DNA from: Rhodanobacter sp. C06
GTDB taxonomy: Bacteria > Pseudomonadota > Gammaproteobacteria > Xanthomonadales > Rhodanobacteraceae
DNA: 64,000 nt
Reading direction: 5' to 3'
Assembly: GCF_002001105.1 (NCBI RefSeq)
Contig: NZ_MUNP01000021.1
Coordinates: forward strand, 20,082 to 84,081
Part shown: piece by piece, positions 16,440-26,440 of the stretch
Layout: each line of letters begins with the position of its first letter
Position numbering within the stretch: the stretch's first letter is position 1
The notes under the pieces: model-generated
Database searches by the model: none
Told to the model about the DNA's origin: nothing
Seen by the model: only the letters and a program-made list of their open reading frames with translations
Translations under genes and position numbers: made by a program

Positions 16440-19337
16440 TTACTGCTTCAGCATCCGCATCGCCTCGTCGCGCACGCTGCGCATGGAGGCATTGAGCGTC
16501 TTCGGGTCCATCGCGATCACCGGGTCCATGTAGCGCTGGCGTACCTTGGTCGCCTCGGCGCTGTCGTGCAGTTCCTCCAGCACCGAGTACAGGCGCGAGG
16601 CGCTCTCGATGGTATGCGCGTCGCGCAGGCCCAGCAGTTGCTCGCGCTGTCGCAGCGCCTGTCGGTAGGCGTCGCGCGAGGCGGCCCAGTGGTGGGCGTC
16701 GTCCTCGATGTCGCCGATCAGGGTGCGCGTGGCGGAGATCAGTGGATGCTGCGGCCCCAGCACGCGCAGCTGGCCGGCCAGGCACAGCTTCGCCTCGGCC
16801 AGCGCCTGCGCGTACTCGCCAGCGTCGTCCAGCAGGCTGGCGAGGCTGCCGTGCGCCATCAGGGTCTTGGGATGGTCGGTGCCGAGCTGGCGCTCGTGGG
16901 CCGCGAGGATCTGCCGCTCCAGCGCGATCGCCTGTGCGTAGTACGCGCGCTGCTCGACTGGCGCCTTGGCGTAGCTGCCCTGCTTGGCCAGCAGCCGCAC
17001 CATCACGGTCTCGGCGGCGATGGTGTCGGGATGGTCGCCGCCCAGTTCGCGGCGGCGCACGACGATCACCCGTTGCAGGTCCGTGGCAGCCGCGGCGAAG
17101 GCCTTGGGATCCTGCGCGAGGTAAACCTCATCCATTGCCACCATGTATGCGGCGGCCAGCGTATCCGGGTGATCCGCGCCCAGGCGCTGCGTACGGATGG
17201 CCGCGACCTGGCGCGCGAGCGCGAGCGAGCGCTCGTACTCGTAGCGGTAGTGCAACAGCCGGGCCTGGACCAGCATGGCGTCGAGGGTCTGCGGGTTGTC
17301 CGGCCCCAGCGTGCGCTGGTCCAGCGCCACCAGCGGCTCGGCCAGCTGCAGCGCGCGGTCGCGCTGGCCCAGCCCGATCAGCGTCATCACCAGGTCGCGC
17401 TGCAACTGCATCAGGCCGGAATCGGTGGCGGGCAGGCGCGGTTTCAGCTCGGCGTAGAGCGCATCCTGCCGCTGCAACGCCTGTTGCAGATGCCCCTGTT
17501 CGACCAGCATGCGCGCCGCGCCGGCTTCGGCCGCGATCCGCAGCGCATCGGTGGATGGCTCGGACTGCGCCAGTTTCTCGGCCTGGGCATACATGGCTGC
17601 CGCGTCGGTGGTACGCCCCTGCTTCTCCAGCGCCTGCGCCAGATCCACGCGCACGGAAAGCTGGTCGCGGTCGCCGGCAGGCAACCACTTCGCGCGCACG
17701 GCGAGCACCTTGCGCAACTCGTCGGCGGCGTGCGTGTAGCTGCCGATGCCGAGCAGCGCCCGCGCCAGCGACTGGCGCAGGCCCGCATCCAGCAACGGCG
17801 CATCGGGGAAGGCGCGGTCGAGGCCTGCCAGCGTGTGGCCGATCACGTAGTCGTCCATCGCCTCGCGTGCGATGTCGGTGGCCTGCACGCTGGCGAAGGC
17901 CTTGGTCAAGGTACCGGCGGCGGGCGGAGCGGCGCTCGATGCGGCCGGCGCGAGCGCCGCGTCGACCTGCTGCTGCGTGGAGGCGACGAGGGCGTGCCCC
18001 ATCGCGCCGATGTCCACGCTGTCGTACATGGTCTGCTGGAACTGCACCATGCGTTCCAGCTGCTGTTCGCGCCGCTCGGCCAGCCGTTGCTGCACGCGCG
18101 CCTGGTGCAGCGAGTAGAGCGAGGTGGCAAGGCCGGCGAACACACTGAGCAGCAGCGCGGCGGCGGCGGTCAGCGGCCAGCGGTTGCGCTGCAGGAAGCG
18201 ACGCAGGCGGTACAGGCGGCGGCCGCGCCGCGCCAGCACCGGTCGCTGTTCCAGCCAGTTGCGCAGGTCGGCGGCGAGTGCGCCGACGGTGGTGTAGCGC
18301 TCGCTGGCCCGGCGGCGCAGCGCCTTCAGCGCGATCGCGTCGATATCGGCCGGCACCGGACGGCGCGGCGCCTCGCCGCCGTTCGCCTGCGGCGACGGCA
18401 CGCTGCGGCTGGGCGGTACGATCTCGCCGGCGACGATCGCATTGCTGAGCTGGTGCGGCGTGGTGATGTGCTGCCAGGGGCGCCGCCCCGCCACCAGCTG
18501 GTACAGCACCATGCCCAGGCCGTAGACGTCCACCGCGGTGGTCAGCGGCTGCTGCTCGATCTGCTCGGGGCTGGCGTAGGCCAGGGTCAGCGCGTGCTGG
18601 CCGGTTTCGGTGAGCGCGCCCTCGACGGCCTGCGCGTCGATCAGGCGGGCGATGCCGAAGTCCAGCAGTTTGGGCTGGCCCTGCGCATCGACCAGGATGT
18701 TGGCGGGCTTGAGGTCGCGGTGGATCACCAAGCTGCGGTGCGCGTACTCCACCGCGGCACAGACCTTGAGGAACAGCGCGATGCGCTCGCGAAGGCCGAG
18801 CCCGTGCCGCTCGCACCACGCATCGATGCGCTCGCCCTCGACGTATTCCATCGCCAGGAAGGGCTGGCCGTCGGCGAGCACGCCGCCGTCGAGCAGGCGC
18901 GCGATGCCGGGATGCTCCAGCCGCGCCAGCAGCTGCCGCTCGCGCACGAAGCGTTCCAGCAGCGTGGGCGAACCCACGGCGCCGGCGCCCAGCACCTTCA
19001 GCGCCACCTGCTGCACGAAACCGGCGTCGGCACGCTCGGCCAGGTAGACCACACCCATGCCGCCCTCGCCCACGCGGCGCACCAGCCGGTAGCGGCGCGG
19101 CGCGGATGTCTGCGTGTCGAGGCCGCTCAGGTCGACCGTGTCGCCCGGCAGCAGCGGCAGCGTGGCGGTGTGGCTGCGCTCGATCGCGGCAATCATCCAG
19201 CGCACTTCGCGCGCCAGCGCCTCGTCGTCGCCGCATTCGCGCGCGATCGCGGCATCGCGGTCGGTCGCGCCGATTTCCAGCACGCTCGCGACGATGCGCT
19301 TGGCCCGCAGATAGCGGTCGGTCAGCTGACCGGTCAT
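16440..19337 (-). CDS. Transmembrane serine/threonine protein kinase with C-terminal TPR region
   Basis: A 965-residue protein. The Hanks-type kinase domain spans about 80-350: glycine loop GEGGMG (90-95), ATP lysine in VALKVL (Lys114), HRDLKPAN with HRD at 206-208, DFG at 226-228 and YASPEQ. All catalytic residues are present, so it should be active. A transmembrane segment follows near 410-430 (NRWPLTAAAALLLSVFAGL), then about 500 residues of helical TPR repeats with RLGADHPDTL, LGGDHPDTI and LGTDHPKTL units, expected on the periplasmic side. Start chosen at ATG 19337 with AGGGG upstream. In related genomes such kinases often sit beside an ECF sigma factor, but none is adjacent here. Confidence 0.9.
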   Translation of the reverse strand: MTGQLTDRYLRAKRIVASVLEIGATDRDAAIARECGDDEALAREVRWMIAAIERSHTATLPLLPGDTVDLSGLDTQTSAPRRYRLVRRVGEGGMGVVYLAERADAGFVQQVALKVLGAGAVGSPTLLERFVRERQLLARLEHPGIARLLDGGVLADGQPFLAMEYVEGERIDAWCERHGLGLRERIALFLKVCAAVEYAHRSLVIHRDLKPANILVDAQGQPKLLDFGIARLIDAQAVEGALTETGQHALTLAYASPEQIEQQPLTTAVDVYGLGMVLYQLVAGRRPWQHITTPHQLSNAIVAGEIVPPSRSVPSPQANGGEAPRRPVPADIDAIALKALRRRASERYTTVGALAADLRNWLEQRPVLARRGRRLYRLRRFLQRNRWPLTAAAALLLSVFAGLATSLYSLHQARVQQRLAERREQQLERMVQFQQTMYDSVDIGAMGHALVASTQQQVDAALAPAASSAAPPAAGTLTKAFASVQATDIAREAMDDYVIGHTLAGLDRAFPDAPLLDAGLRQSLARALLGIGSYTHAADELRKVLAVRAKWLPAGDRDQLSVRVDLAQALEKQGRTTDAAAMYAQAEKLAQSEPSTDALRIAAEAGAARMLVEQGHLQQALQRQDALYAELKPRLPATDSGLMQLQRDLVMTLIGLGQRDRALQLAEPLVALDQRTLGPDNPQTLDAMLVQARLLHYRYEYERSLALARQVAAIRTQRLGADHPDTLAAAYMVAMDEVYLAQDPKAFAAAATDLQRVIVVRRRELGGDHPDTIAAETVMVRLLAKQGSYAKAPVEQRAYYAQAIALERQILAAHERQLGTDHPKTLMAHGSLASLLDDAGEYAQALAEAKLCLAGQLRVLGPQHPLISATRTLIGDIEDDAHHWAASRDAYRQALRQREQLLGLRDAHTIESASRLYSVLEELHDSAEATKVRQRYMDPVIAMDPKTLNASMRSVRDEAMRMLKQ

Positions 19338-19509
19338 GGTTGCCCCTGTGTGTGCGCCGCCCGGTCCGTGCATGCATGTGCAGCTGCCGTGCCGCGCGTT
19401 CAGCGCTACAGGATAAGCCATCGGGCCGCGACCGGGCGAAGCCGGCACGGCTCAAGCCGCGCGCAACCCGGCGCGCGACCGGAAAAGGAAGAGTGGGGCG
19501 AAGAGAGGC

Positions 19510-20643
19510 TTAGCCGTCGCTATCGCGGCGCGAGGCGACCACGACCGGCTGCTTCTTGGTCCGCGGATGGTGGGCGGCCAGACGCGTCGCGGCACGGCGT
19601 GCGCGGTGCACGGGAGCGCGCCGGCAGGCGGCGCTGCCGCGCGAGCCGCAGCTGGCCACGGCCACCGACTTGCCATGGCGCGCCTTGCGGACCGGTCCCG
19701 GCCGGCGTTCCGAGACCGGCACGGTATCCGCCTCGGCGGTCTGGATCGGCGAGATCGCCTCCAGGATGCGGGCGGCGCGGCTGCCCGGGCGCACGCCGCC
19801 GGCTTCGGCGACCAGGATCGGCGGCGTCTGCTCACCCTTGAAACCGTCGTCCAGCAGGCGCGCCATCAGCTTGTCGCGCCCGCCGGCGGTGCGACTGCCC
19901 AGCACCACGGCGAACAGGCGATGGCCGTCGCGCACGGCGGTGGAGGCCAGGTTGAAGCCGGAAGCGTCGGTGAAGCCGGTCTTCAGCCCGTCCATGCCCG
20001 CGTAGCGATACATCAGGTGGTTGTGGCCGCGCACGATGTGCCCGCGGAACACGAACTCCTGGGTGGCGAAGAAATGCGCGTACTGCGGGAAGTCGCGGTA
20101 CAGCGCCATCGCCAACTTCACCAGGTCGTGCGCGGTGGAGGTGTTGTTCGGATCGGGCAGGCCCGAGGCGTTCGCGAAATGCGTGTCGCTCATGCCGAGC
20201 AGCGCGGCCTGCGCGTTCATCATCTCGGCGAAGTGATCCTCGCTGCCGCCGATGCCTTCGGCCATCACGGTGGCGGCGTCGTTCGCCGACTTGGTGATCA
20301 TGCCGAGCACGCAGTCCTGCACCGAGATGGTCTGGCCGGCGCGCAGGCCCAGCTTGGTGGGCGACTTGCCCGCCGCCCAGGCGGATACCGCCATCGACTG
20401 GTCGAGTTGCAGCTTGCCGCTCTTCAACTCCTGGAAGGTGAGGTAGAGCGTCATCATCTTGGTCAGCGAGGCGGGATAGTCGCGGTGGTCGGCGTTGACC
20501 TGTTCCAGGATCTGGCCGTTGCTGCCGTCGACCACGATGGCCGCGTAGCCGGCATGCGCCGCGCAGGCGAATCCGCCGAGGCCGCACAGCAGCCCCAGCA
20601 ACAGCATCGCCCGCAGACGATCCAGCATCCGCCCCAGCCTCAT
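19510..20643 (-). CDS. D-alanyl-D-alanine carboxypeptidase/endopeptidase (penicillin-binding protein)
   Basis: A 377-residue exported enzyme that trims or cleaves peptidoglycan stem peptides in the periplasm. It has a signal peptide (about 1-32, LRAMLLLGLLCGLGGFACAAHA) and the three serine-peptidase S11 motifs: SLTK (59-62), SAN (119-121) and KTG (221-223). The last 60 or so residues are very basic (PVRKARHGKS, HRARRAATRLAAHHPRTKK), an unusual tail that might bind anionic cell-wall polymer. There is no visible amphipathic anchor of the DacA/DacC type. Start taken at ATG 20643. ATG 20628 is an alternative. Confidence 0.87.
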   Translation of the reverse strand: MRLGRMLDRLRAMLLLGLLCGLGGFACAAHAGYAAIVVDGSNGQILEQVNADHRDYPASLTKMMTLYLTFQELKSGKLQLDQSMAVSAWAAGKSPTKLGLRAGQTISVQDCVLGMITKSANDAATVMAEGIGGSEDHFAEMMNAQAALLGMSDTHFANASGLPDPNNTSTAHDLVKLAMALYRDFPQYAHFFATQEFVFRGHIVRGHNHLMYRYAGMDGLKTGFTDASGFNLASTAVRDGHRLFAVVLGSRTAGGRDKLMARLLDDGFKGEQTPPILVAEAGGVRPGSRAARILEAISPIQTAEADTVPVSERRPGPVRKARHGKSVAVASCGSRGSAACRRAPVHRARRAATRLAAHHPRTKKQPVVVASRRDSDG

Positions 20644-20845
20644 CGACTCGATGGCCACCCGAACACCTCGCAAACAAACTGCAAACTTACCCCACGTGGG
20701 CGCGACCTTAACGCATGGCCGCAGCAAATTCCATAGGCAAGACTTGAAATAAATTCGTTAAGTCGATGTTCCACAATGAATTGTTCCGGACGGTTCGCCG
20801 CCACCGACAACCCGCCCGGGCGGCAAGGCCCGCTAGAATGGGCGG

Positions 20846-22717
20846 ATGTCTCTGATCCAATTGCAACGCGTCGACTACAGCATCGGCGGCCCCCTCCTGC
20901 TCGAACACGTCGATCTGTCGATCGATCGCAACGAGCGCGTGTGCATCGTCGGTCGCAACGGCGAAGGCAAATCCACCCTGATGAAGCTGATCGCCGGCGA
21001 GCTGAAAGCCGACGATGGCGAGGTGCGCGTGCAGAACGGCATCGTGGTCGCGCGCATGGCGCAGGAGGTGCCGCACGGCACTGCCGGCACGGTGTTCGAT
21101 GTGGTGTCCGAGGGCCTGGGCGATCTCGGCCACCTGCTGGCGCGCTATCACCATCTGCTGCACGAGGGAGATTTCGATGCGCTCGGCGACGTGCAGCATC
21201 AGATCGAGGCACAGCACGGCTGGGATCTGGACCGTCGCGTCGACGAAGTGCTGACCAAGCTGGAGCTGCCCGCCGACACCGATTTCGCCGCGCTCTCCGG
21301 CGGTATGAAGCGCCGCGTGCTGCTGGCGCAGGCGCTGGTGCGCAAACCCGACGTGCTGCTGCTGGACGAGCCCACCAACCATCTCGACATCGAGGCGATT
21401 GGCTGGCTGGAAGGCTTCCTGAAATCCTTCGACGGCTCGCTGATCTTCGTCACCCACGACCGCAGCTTCCTGCAGGCGCTGGCCACGCGCATCGTGGAGA
21501 TCGACCGCGGCCAGCTCACCGACTGGCCCGGCGACTACGCCAACTACCTGCGTCGCCGCGAGGAGCGCCTGCACGCCGAGGCGCAGGCCAACGCGCTGTT
21601 CGACAAGAAGCTGGCACAGGAGGAAGTGTGGATACGCCAGGGCATCAAGGCCCGGCGCACGCGCAACGAGGGCCGCGTGCGCGCGCTGAAGGCGCTGCGC
21701 GTGGAGCGCGCGCAACGGCGCGAGCTGGGTGGCAACGTGAGGATGACCGCAGCCAATGCACAGGCTTCCGGCAAGAAGGTGATCGACCTCGACCGCGTGC
21801 ACCAGGCCTACGACGGCCGCGCGCTGATCGACGACCTCACCACCACGGTGATGCGCGGCGATCGCATCGGCATCATCGGCCCGAACGGCGCCGGCAAGAG
21901 CACCTTGCTGAAGATCATGCTGGGCGAGCTGCAGCCACAACGCGGCACGGCGGAACGGGGCACCGGCATCCAGGTCGCCTACTTCGACCAGCACCGGCTG
22001 CAGCTCAACGACAACCTGAACGCGCTGGACAACGTGGCCGAAGGTCGCGAGTTCATCGAACTCAACGGCCAGCGCAAGCACATCATCGGCTACCTGCAGG
22101 ACTTCCTGTTCTCGCCCGAGCGCGCCCGCGCGCCGATCACCCGGCTCTCCGGCGGCGAGCGCAACCGCCTGCTGCTGGCCAAGCTGTTCGCGCAGCCGTC
22201 CAACTTGCTGGTCATGGACGAACCGACCAACGACCTCGACGTGGAGACGCTGGAACTGCTGGAGGAACTGCTCACCGACTACCAGGGCACCTTGCTGCTG
22301 GTCTCGCACGACCGCGCCTTCCTCGACAATGTGGTGTCCAGCACCCTGGTGCTGGAAGGCCGCGGCCAGATCGGCGAGTACGTGGGCGGCTACAGCGACT
22401 GGTTGCGGCAGCGGCCGGCGGCAGCGGCCGCGGTTGCCGCGGCGGCAGCGAAGCCGGGCCTGGTCCGCGAGGTGCCGGCGCCGCCCGCCGCGGCACCCAA
22501 GCGCAAGCTCAGTTTCAAGGACCAGCGCGAACTCGAGCAACTCCCTGCGCGCATCGAACAGCTCGAAGCCGACATCGCCGCGCGCGGCAAGGCCATGAAC
22601 GATCCGGCGTTCTTCCAGCAAGACAGCGTCGCCATCGTCAAGGCGAACGAGGCGCTGGCGAAGCTGCAAGCCGAACTGGAAACCGCCTACGCGCGCTGGG
22701 CGGAACTGGACGGCTAG
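20846..22717 (+). CDS. uup: ABC-F family ATPase Uup
   Basis: A 623-residue protein with two complete ABC ATPase domains and no membrane segments. Domain 1: Walker A GRNGEGKS, signature LSGGMKRR, Walker B LLLDEPTNHLD. Domain 2: GPNGAGKS, LSGGERNR, LVMDEPTNDLD. The inter-domain linker contains the Uup-type segment WIRQGIKARRTRNEGRVRALKAL. A C-terminal coiled coil follows (about 540-620). ABC-F proteins of this branch act on the ribosome, and Uup is also linked to transposon precise excision. Start at ATG 20846, with an AT-rich interval upstream (20705-20790). Confidence 0.92.
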   Translation: MSLIQLQRVDYSIGGPLLLEHVDLSIDRNERVCIVGRNGEGKSTLMKLIAGELKADDGEVRVQNGIVVARMAQEVPHGTAGTVFDVVSEGLGDLGHLLARYHHLLHEGDFDALGDVQHQIEAQHGWDLDRRVDEVLTKLELPADTDFAALSGGMKRRVLLAQALVRKPDVLLLDEPTNHLDIEAIGWLEGFLKSFDGSLIFVTHDRSFLQALATRIVEIDRGQLTDWPGDYANYLRRREERLHAEAQANALFDKKLAQEEVWIRQGIKARRTRNEGRVRALKALRVERAQRRELGGNVRMTAANAQASGKKVIDLDRVHQAYDGRALIDDLTTTVMRGDRIGIIGPNGAGKSTLLKIMLGELQPQRGTAERGTGIQVAYFDQHRLQLNDNLNALDNVAEGREFIELNGQRKHIIGYLQDFLFSPERARAPITRLSGGERNRLLLAKLFAQPSNLLVMDEPTNDLDVETLELLEELLTDYQGTLLLVSHDRAFLDNVVSSTLVLEGRGQIGEYVGGYSDWLRQRPAAAAAVAAAAAKPGLVREVPAPPAAAPKRKLSFKDQRELEQLPARIEQLEADIAARGKAMNDPAFFQQDSVAIVKANEALAKLQAELETAYARWAELDG

Positions 22718-22759
22718 GCGCGCGTATCATCGGCGGGATATCTCCCAGGGACACCCGCC

Positions 22760-23389
22760 ATGTACACGCTCTACTACGCACCCGGCTCGGCCAACCTCGT
22801 CGTGCACCTGGCCCTGCTGGAAATCGGCGCGCCGTTCGAGCTCAAGCGCATCGACATCGAGAAGGGCGAACAGCGCAGCGCGGCCTATCTCGCGATCAAC
22901 CCGCGCGGCGTGGTACCCACCCTGGTCGTCGACGGCCAACCGCACGGCGAAGCCGCCGCACTGGCGATGCTGCTGGCCGAGCGCCACCCCGACGCCGCGC
23001 TGGCACCGGCGCCGGGCAGCGCGCAACGCGCCGACTACCTGCAATGGATGTTCTACCTCGCCAACTCGCTGCAGCCGCTGTTCCGCCAGTGGTTCTACCC
23101 GAACGACCATCTTGCCGAAGGTGGCGAGACGATCCGGCAGAACGCGCGCGCCGGCATCGAGAAATGCTGGTTGCATATCGACGCCCACCTCGCCGCGCAC
23201 GGCCCGTACCTGCTGGGCGAACGCTACGGTGTGGTCGACCTCTACGCCCTGATGCTGATGCGCTGGTCGCGCAACATGCCCAGGCCCGCCACCGAATGGC
23301 CGCATGTCGCTGCGCTCGCCGCGCGGCTCAAGGCGCGGCCCACATGGCCGCGCATGTGCACGGAAGAAGGCCTGGTCGAATGGGCCTGA
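22760..23389 (+). CDS. Glutathione S-transferase family protein
   Basis: A 209-residue cytosolic protein: a thioredoxin-like N-terminal domain (YTLYYAPGSANLVVHLALLE, NPRGVVPTLVVDG, then GEAAALAMLLAE) and an all-helical C-terminal domain (YLLGERYGVVDLYALMLMRW). The conserved cis-proline of the VPTLV motif and the glutathione-contacting GEAAA (where many members have ES) are visible. It probably conjugates or reduces electrophiles, but the substrate is unknown. It sits between uup and a GIY-YIG gene, 42 bp after uup. Confidence 0.85.
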   Translation: MYTLYYAPGSANLVVHLALLEIGAPFELKRIDIEKGEQRSAAYLAINPRGVVPTLVVDGQPHGEAAALAMLLAERHPDAALAPAPGSAQRADYLQWMFYLANSLQPLFRQWFYPNDHLAEGGETIRQNARAGIEKCWLHIDAHLAAHGPYLLGERYGVVDLYALMLMRWSRNMPRPATEWPHVAALAARLKARPTWPRMCTEEGLVEWA

Positions 23390-23393
23390 GCCC

Positions 23394-23675
23394 ATGAGCG
23401 ACGCGCCCAGCACCGATGCCTGGGCGGTCTACCTGCTCGAATGCACCGACGGCCGCGTCTACACCGGGATCGCGCGCGATCCCGAGCAACGCTACGCCAA
23501 ACACCTCAACGGCAAGGGCGCCCGCTTCACCCGCTCCAATCCGCCGCGTCAATTGCTTGGTTGGGTATGGGTCGCCAGCCGCAGCGAAGCCTTGCGCCTG
23601 GAAATCGCCTGGAAAAAGCTGCCCCGCGACCAACGCATCCTCGCGCTACTCGCCCACGATCCGCATCTCCCGTAG
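23394..23675 (+). CDS. GIY-YIG endonuclease-fold protein (UPF0213/YhbQ type)
   Basis: A 93-residue single-domain protein. WAVYLLECTDGRVYTGIARD carries the GIY-YIG pair in the form VYL...VYTG, with the catalytic-type Arg in RYAKHLNGKGARFTRSNPP and Glu in ALRLEIAWKKLP. Stand-alone proteins of this family (E. coli YhbQ) are suspected structure-selective nucleases. It starts 4 nt after the GST stop. Its 3' end overlaps the convergent histidine kinase gene by 30 bp. Confidence 0.85.
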   Translation: MSDAPSTDAWAVYLLECTDGRVYTGIARDPEQRYAKHLNGKGARFTRSNPPRQLLGWVWVASRSEALRLEIAWKKLPRDQRILALLAHDPHLP

Positions 23676-25017
23676 GGACCCGCCAGCGGGCTGTGGCGGC
23701 GGCAAGGGCAGCCACAAGGTGGCGAGCACACCGCTCGCATCGTCGCGGCCGCACAGGCTGACGCCGCCTTCGTGCGCCTCGGCGATCTGCCGTGCCAGCG
23801 CGAGGCCGATACCGGAGCCGCCGGGCTTGGTGGTGAAGAACGGCACGAACAGGTTGTCGCTGGGCGGCGGACCGGGACCGTCGTCCTCCACCTCGATCAG
23901 CGCGCGTCCATCGTCGCGCCGCCAGCGCAGGCGCACGCCGCCGTCGGGCAACGCAGCCTCCACCGCGTTGCGCAGCAGGTTGATCAGCGCTTGTTCGAGC
24001 TGGTCGGGATCGGCCGCGACCGTCAGCGACTCGCCAGCCTCGACGGCGACCGTCAGCCGCTGCTCCAGCTTCGCCAGCTTGGCCACCAGCGCGGACAGCT
24101 CCACCGCCCGCGGCTGCGGCGGCGGCAGGCGCGCCAGCCTGCTGTAGCTGGAGAGAAACCGGCCCAGCGCCTCGGCGCGGTGGCCGATCAGTTCCAGGCC
24201 ACCGCGGAAATCCTCGCGCCAGTCGTCGGGCAAGGGATCGCGCGAAGCCAGCGTGGCCAGCGTGCCGGCCATCGACTGGATCGGCGCCAGCGAGTTGTTG
24301 ACCTCGTGGCCCAGCACGCGCAGCAGGCGCTGCCACGCCGCGCGTTCCTCCTCGCGCAGCACGCGGCCCACGTCGTTGACCACCAGCAACTGGCCGCCGC
24401 GGCCGCCGCTGCGCAGCGCCGCGTGGCGGATGTCGAAGCGCCCATTGCGCCCCGGGAATGCATGCGTGAGCAGGCGTGCCGACGGTCCCTCCAGCAGCGC
24501 GGCGAGGCCAAGCTCCGCCGCGGAAAGACCGAACAGGCGATGGCGCTCGGCATCCAGCAGGCGCTGCGCGGCGGGGTTGAGCAGGCGCAGCCGCTGGCCC
24601 TCGTCGAACACGAACACCGCGCTGTCCAGCGCCGCCAGGGTCTTGCCGAGCAGGTAGGACGACTCCTCGAACTCCAGCCGCTCGCGCTGCAGGCGCTCGG
24701 CCAGTGCGTTGATGTCGTAGATCGCGTCGCCCAGCACGCCGCCCTGCACGCCGCGCAGGCTGTAGTCACCCTGGCGCAGCGCCTCGAGCAGACCGGACAG
24801 CGTGTACAGCGGAAACACCACGCGCCGATACTGCCAGCGCGCGAGCAGCAGCGTGGCGACGATGGCGACGGCGACACCGGTCCAGCGCAGCGACGCATCC
24901 CACGGCGCCCAGGCGAGCACAAACGCGGCGAGCAGCCCCGGTGTCGCCACCAACAGGCTGCCCAGCAGCACGCGCCGCTCGAAGCGCGGCATGCGGCCGG
25001 CGCGCGATGCGGAAGGT

Positions 25018-25028
<11 letters not shown>
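23646..25028 (-). CDS. Sensor histidine kinase (NtrY-like) of the efflux operon
   Basis: A 460-residue protein. Two transmembrane segments near the N-terminus (LLGSLLVATPGLLAAFVLAW and TGVAVAIVATLLLAR) enclose almost no periplasmic loop, so the signal is probably sensed in the membrane or cytoplasm. They are followed by a linker, a PAS-like domain (LDSAVFVFDEGQRLRLLNPA), an H-box VLGHEVNNSLAPIQSM with the phosphoacceptor His, an N-box (NLLRNAVEAAL) and G-boxes (EDDGPG, GGSGIGLALA). The ATG at 25028 overlaps the upstream regulator gene by 11 bp. It is the last gene of the seven-gene minus-strand operon and should phosphorylate that regulator. Confidence 0.88.
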
Positions 25029-26424
<1,396 letters not shown>

Positions 26425-26440
26425 TCCTGAAGTTTAGCGA

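Noticed and set aside
16566..19841. 1091-codon plus-strand open frame opposite the kinase gene
   Set aside because: Shadow of the kinase gene in GC-rich DNA. The composition (Gln, His and Arg runs) has no domain sense, while the minus strand has complete kinase motifs.
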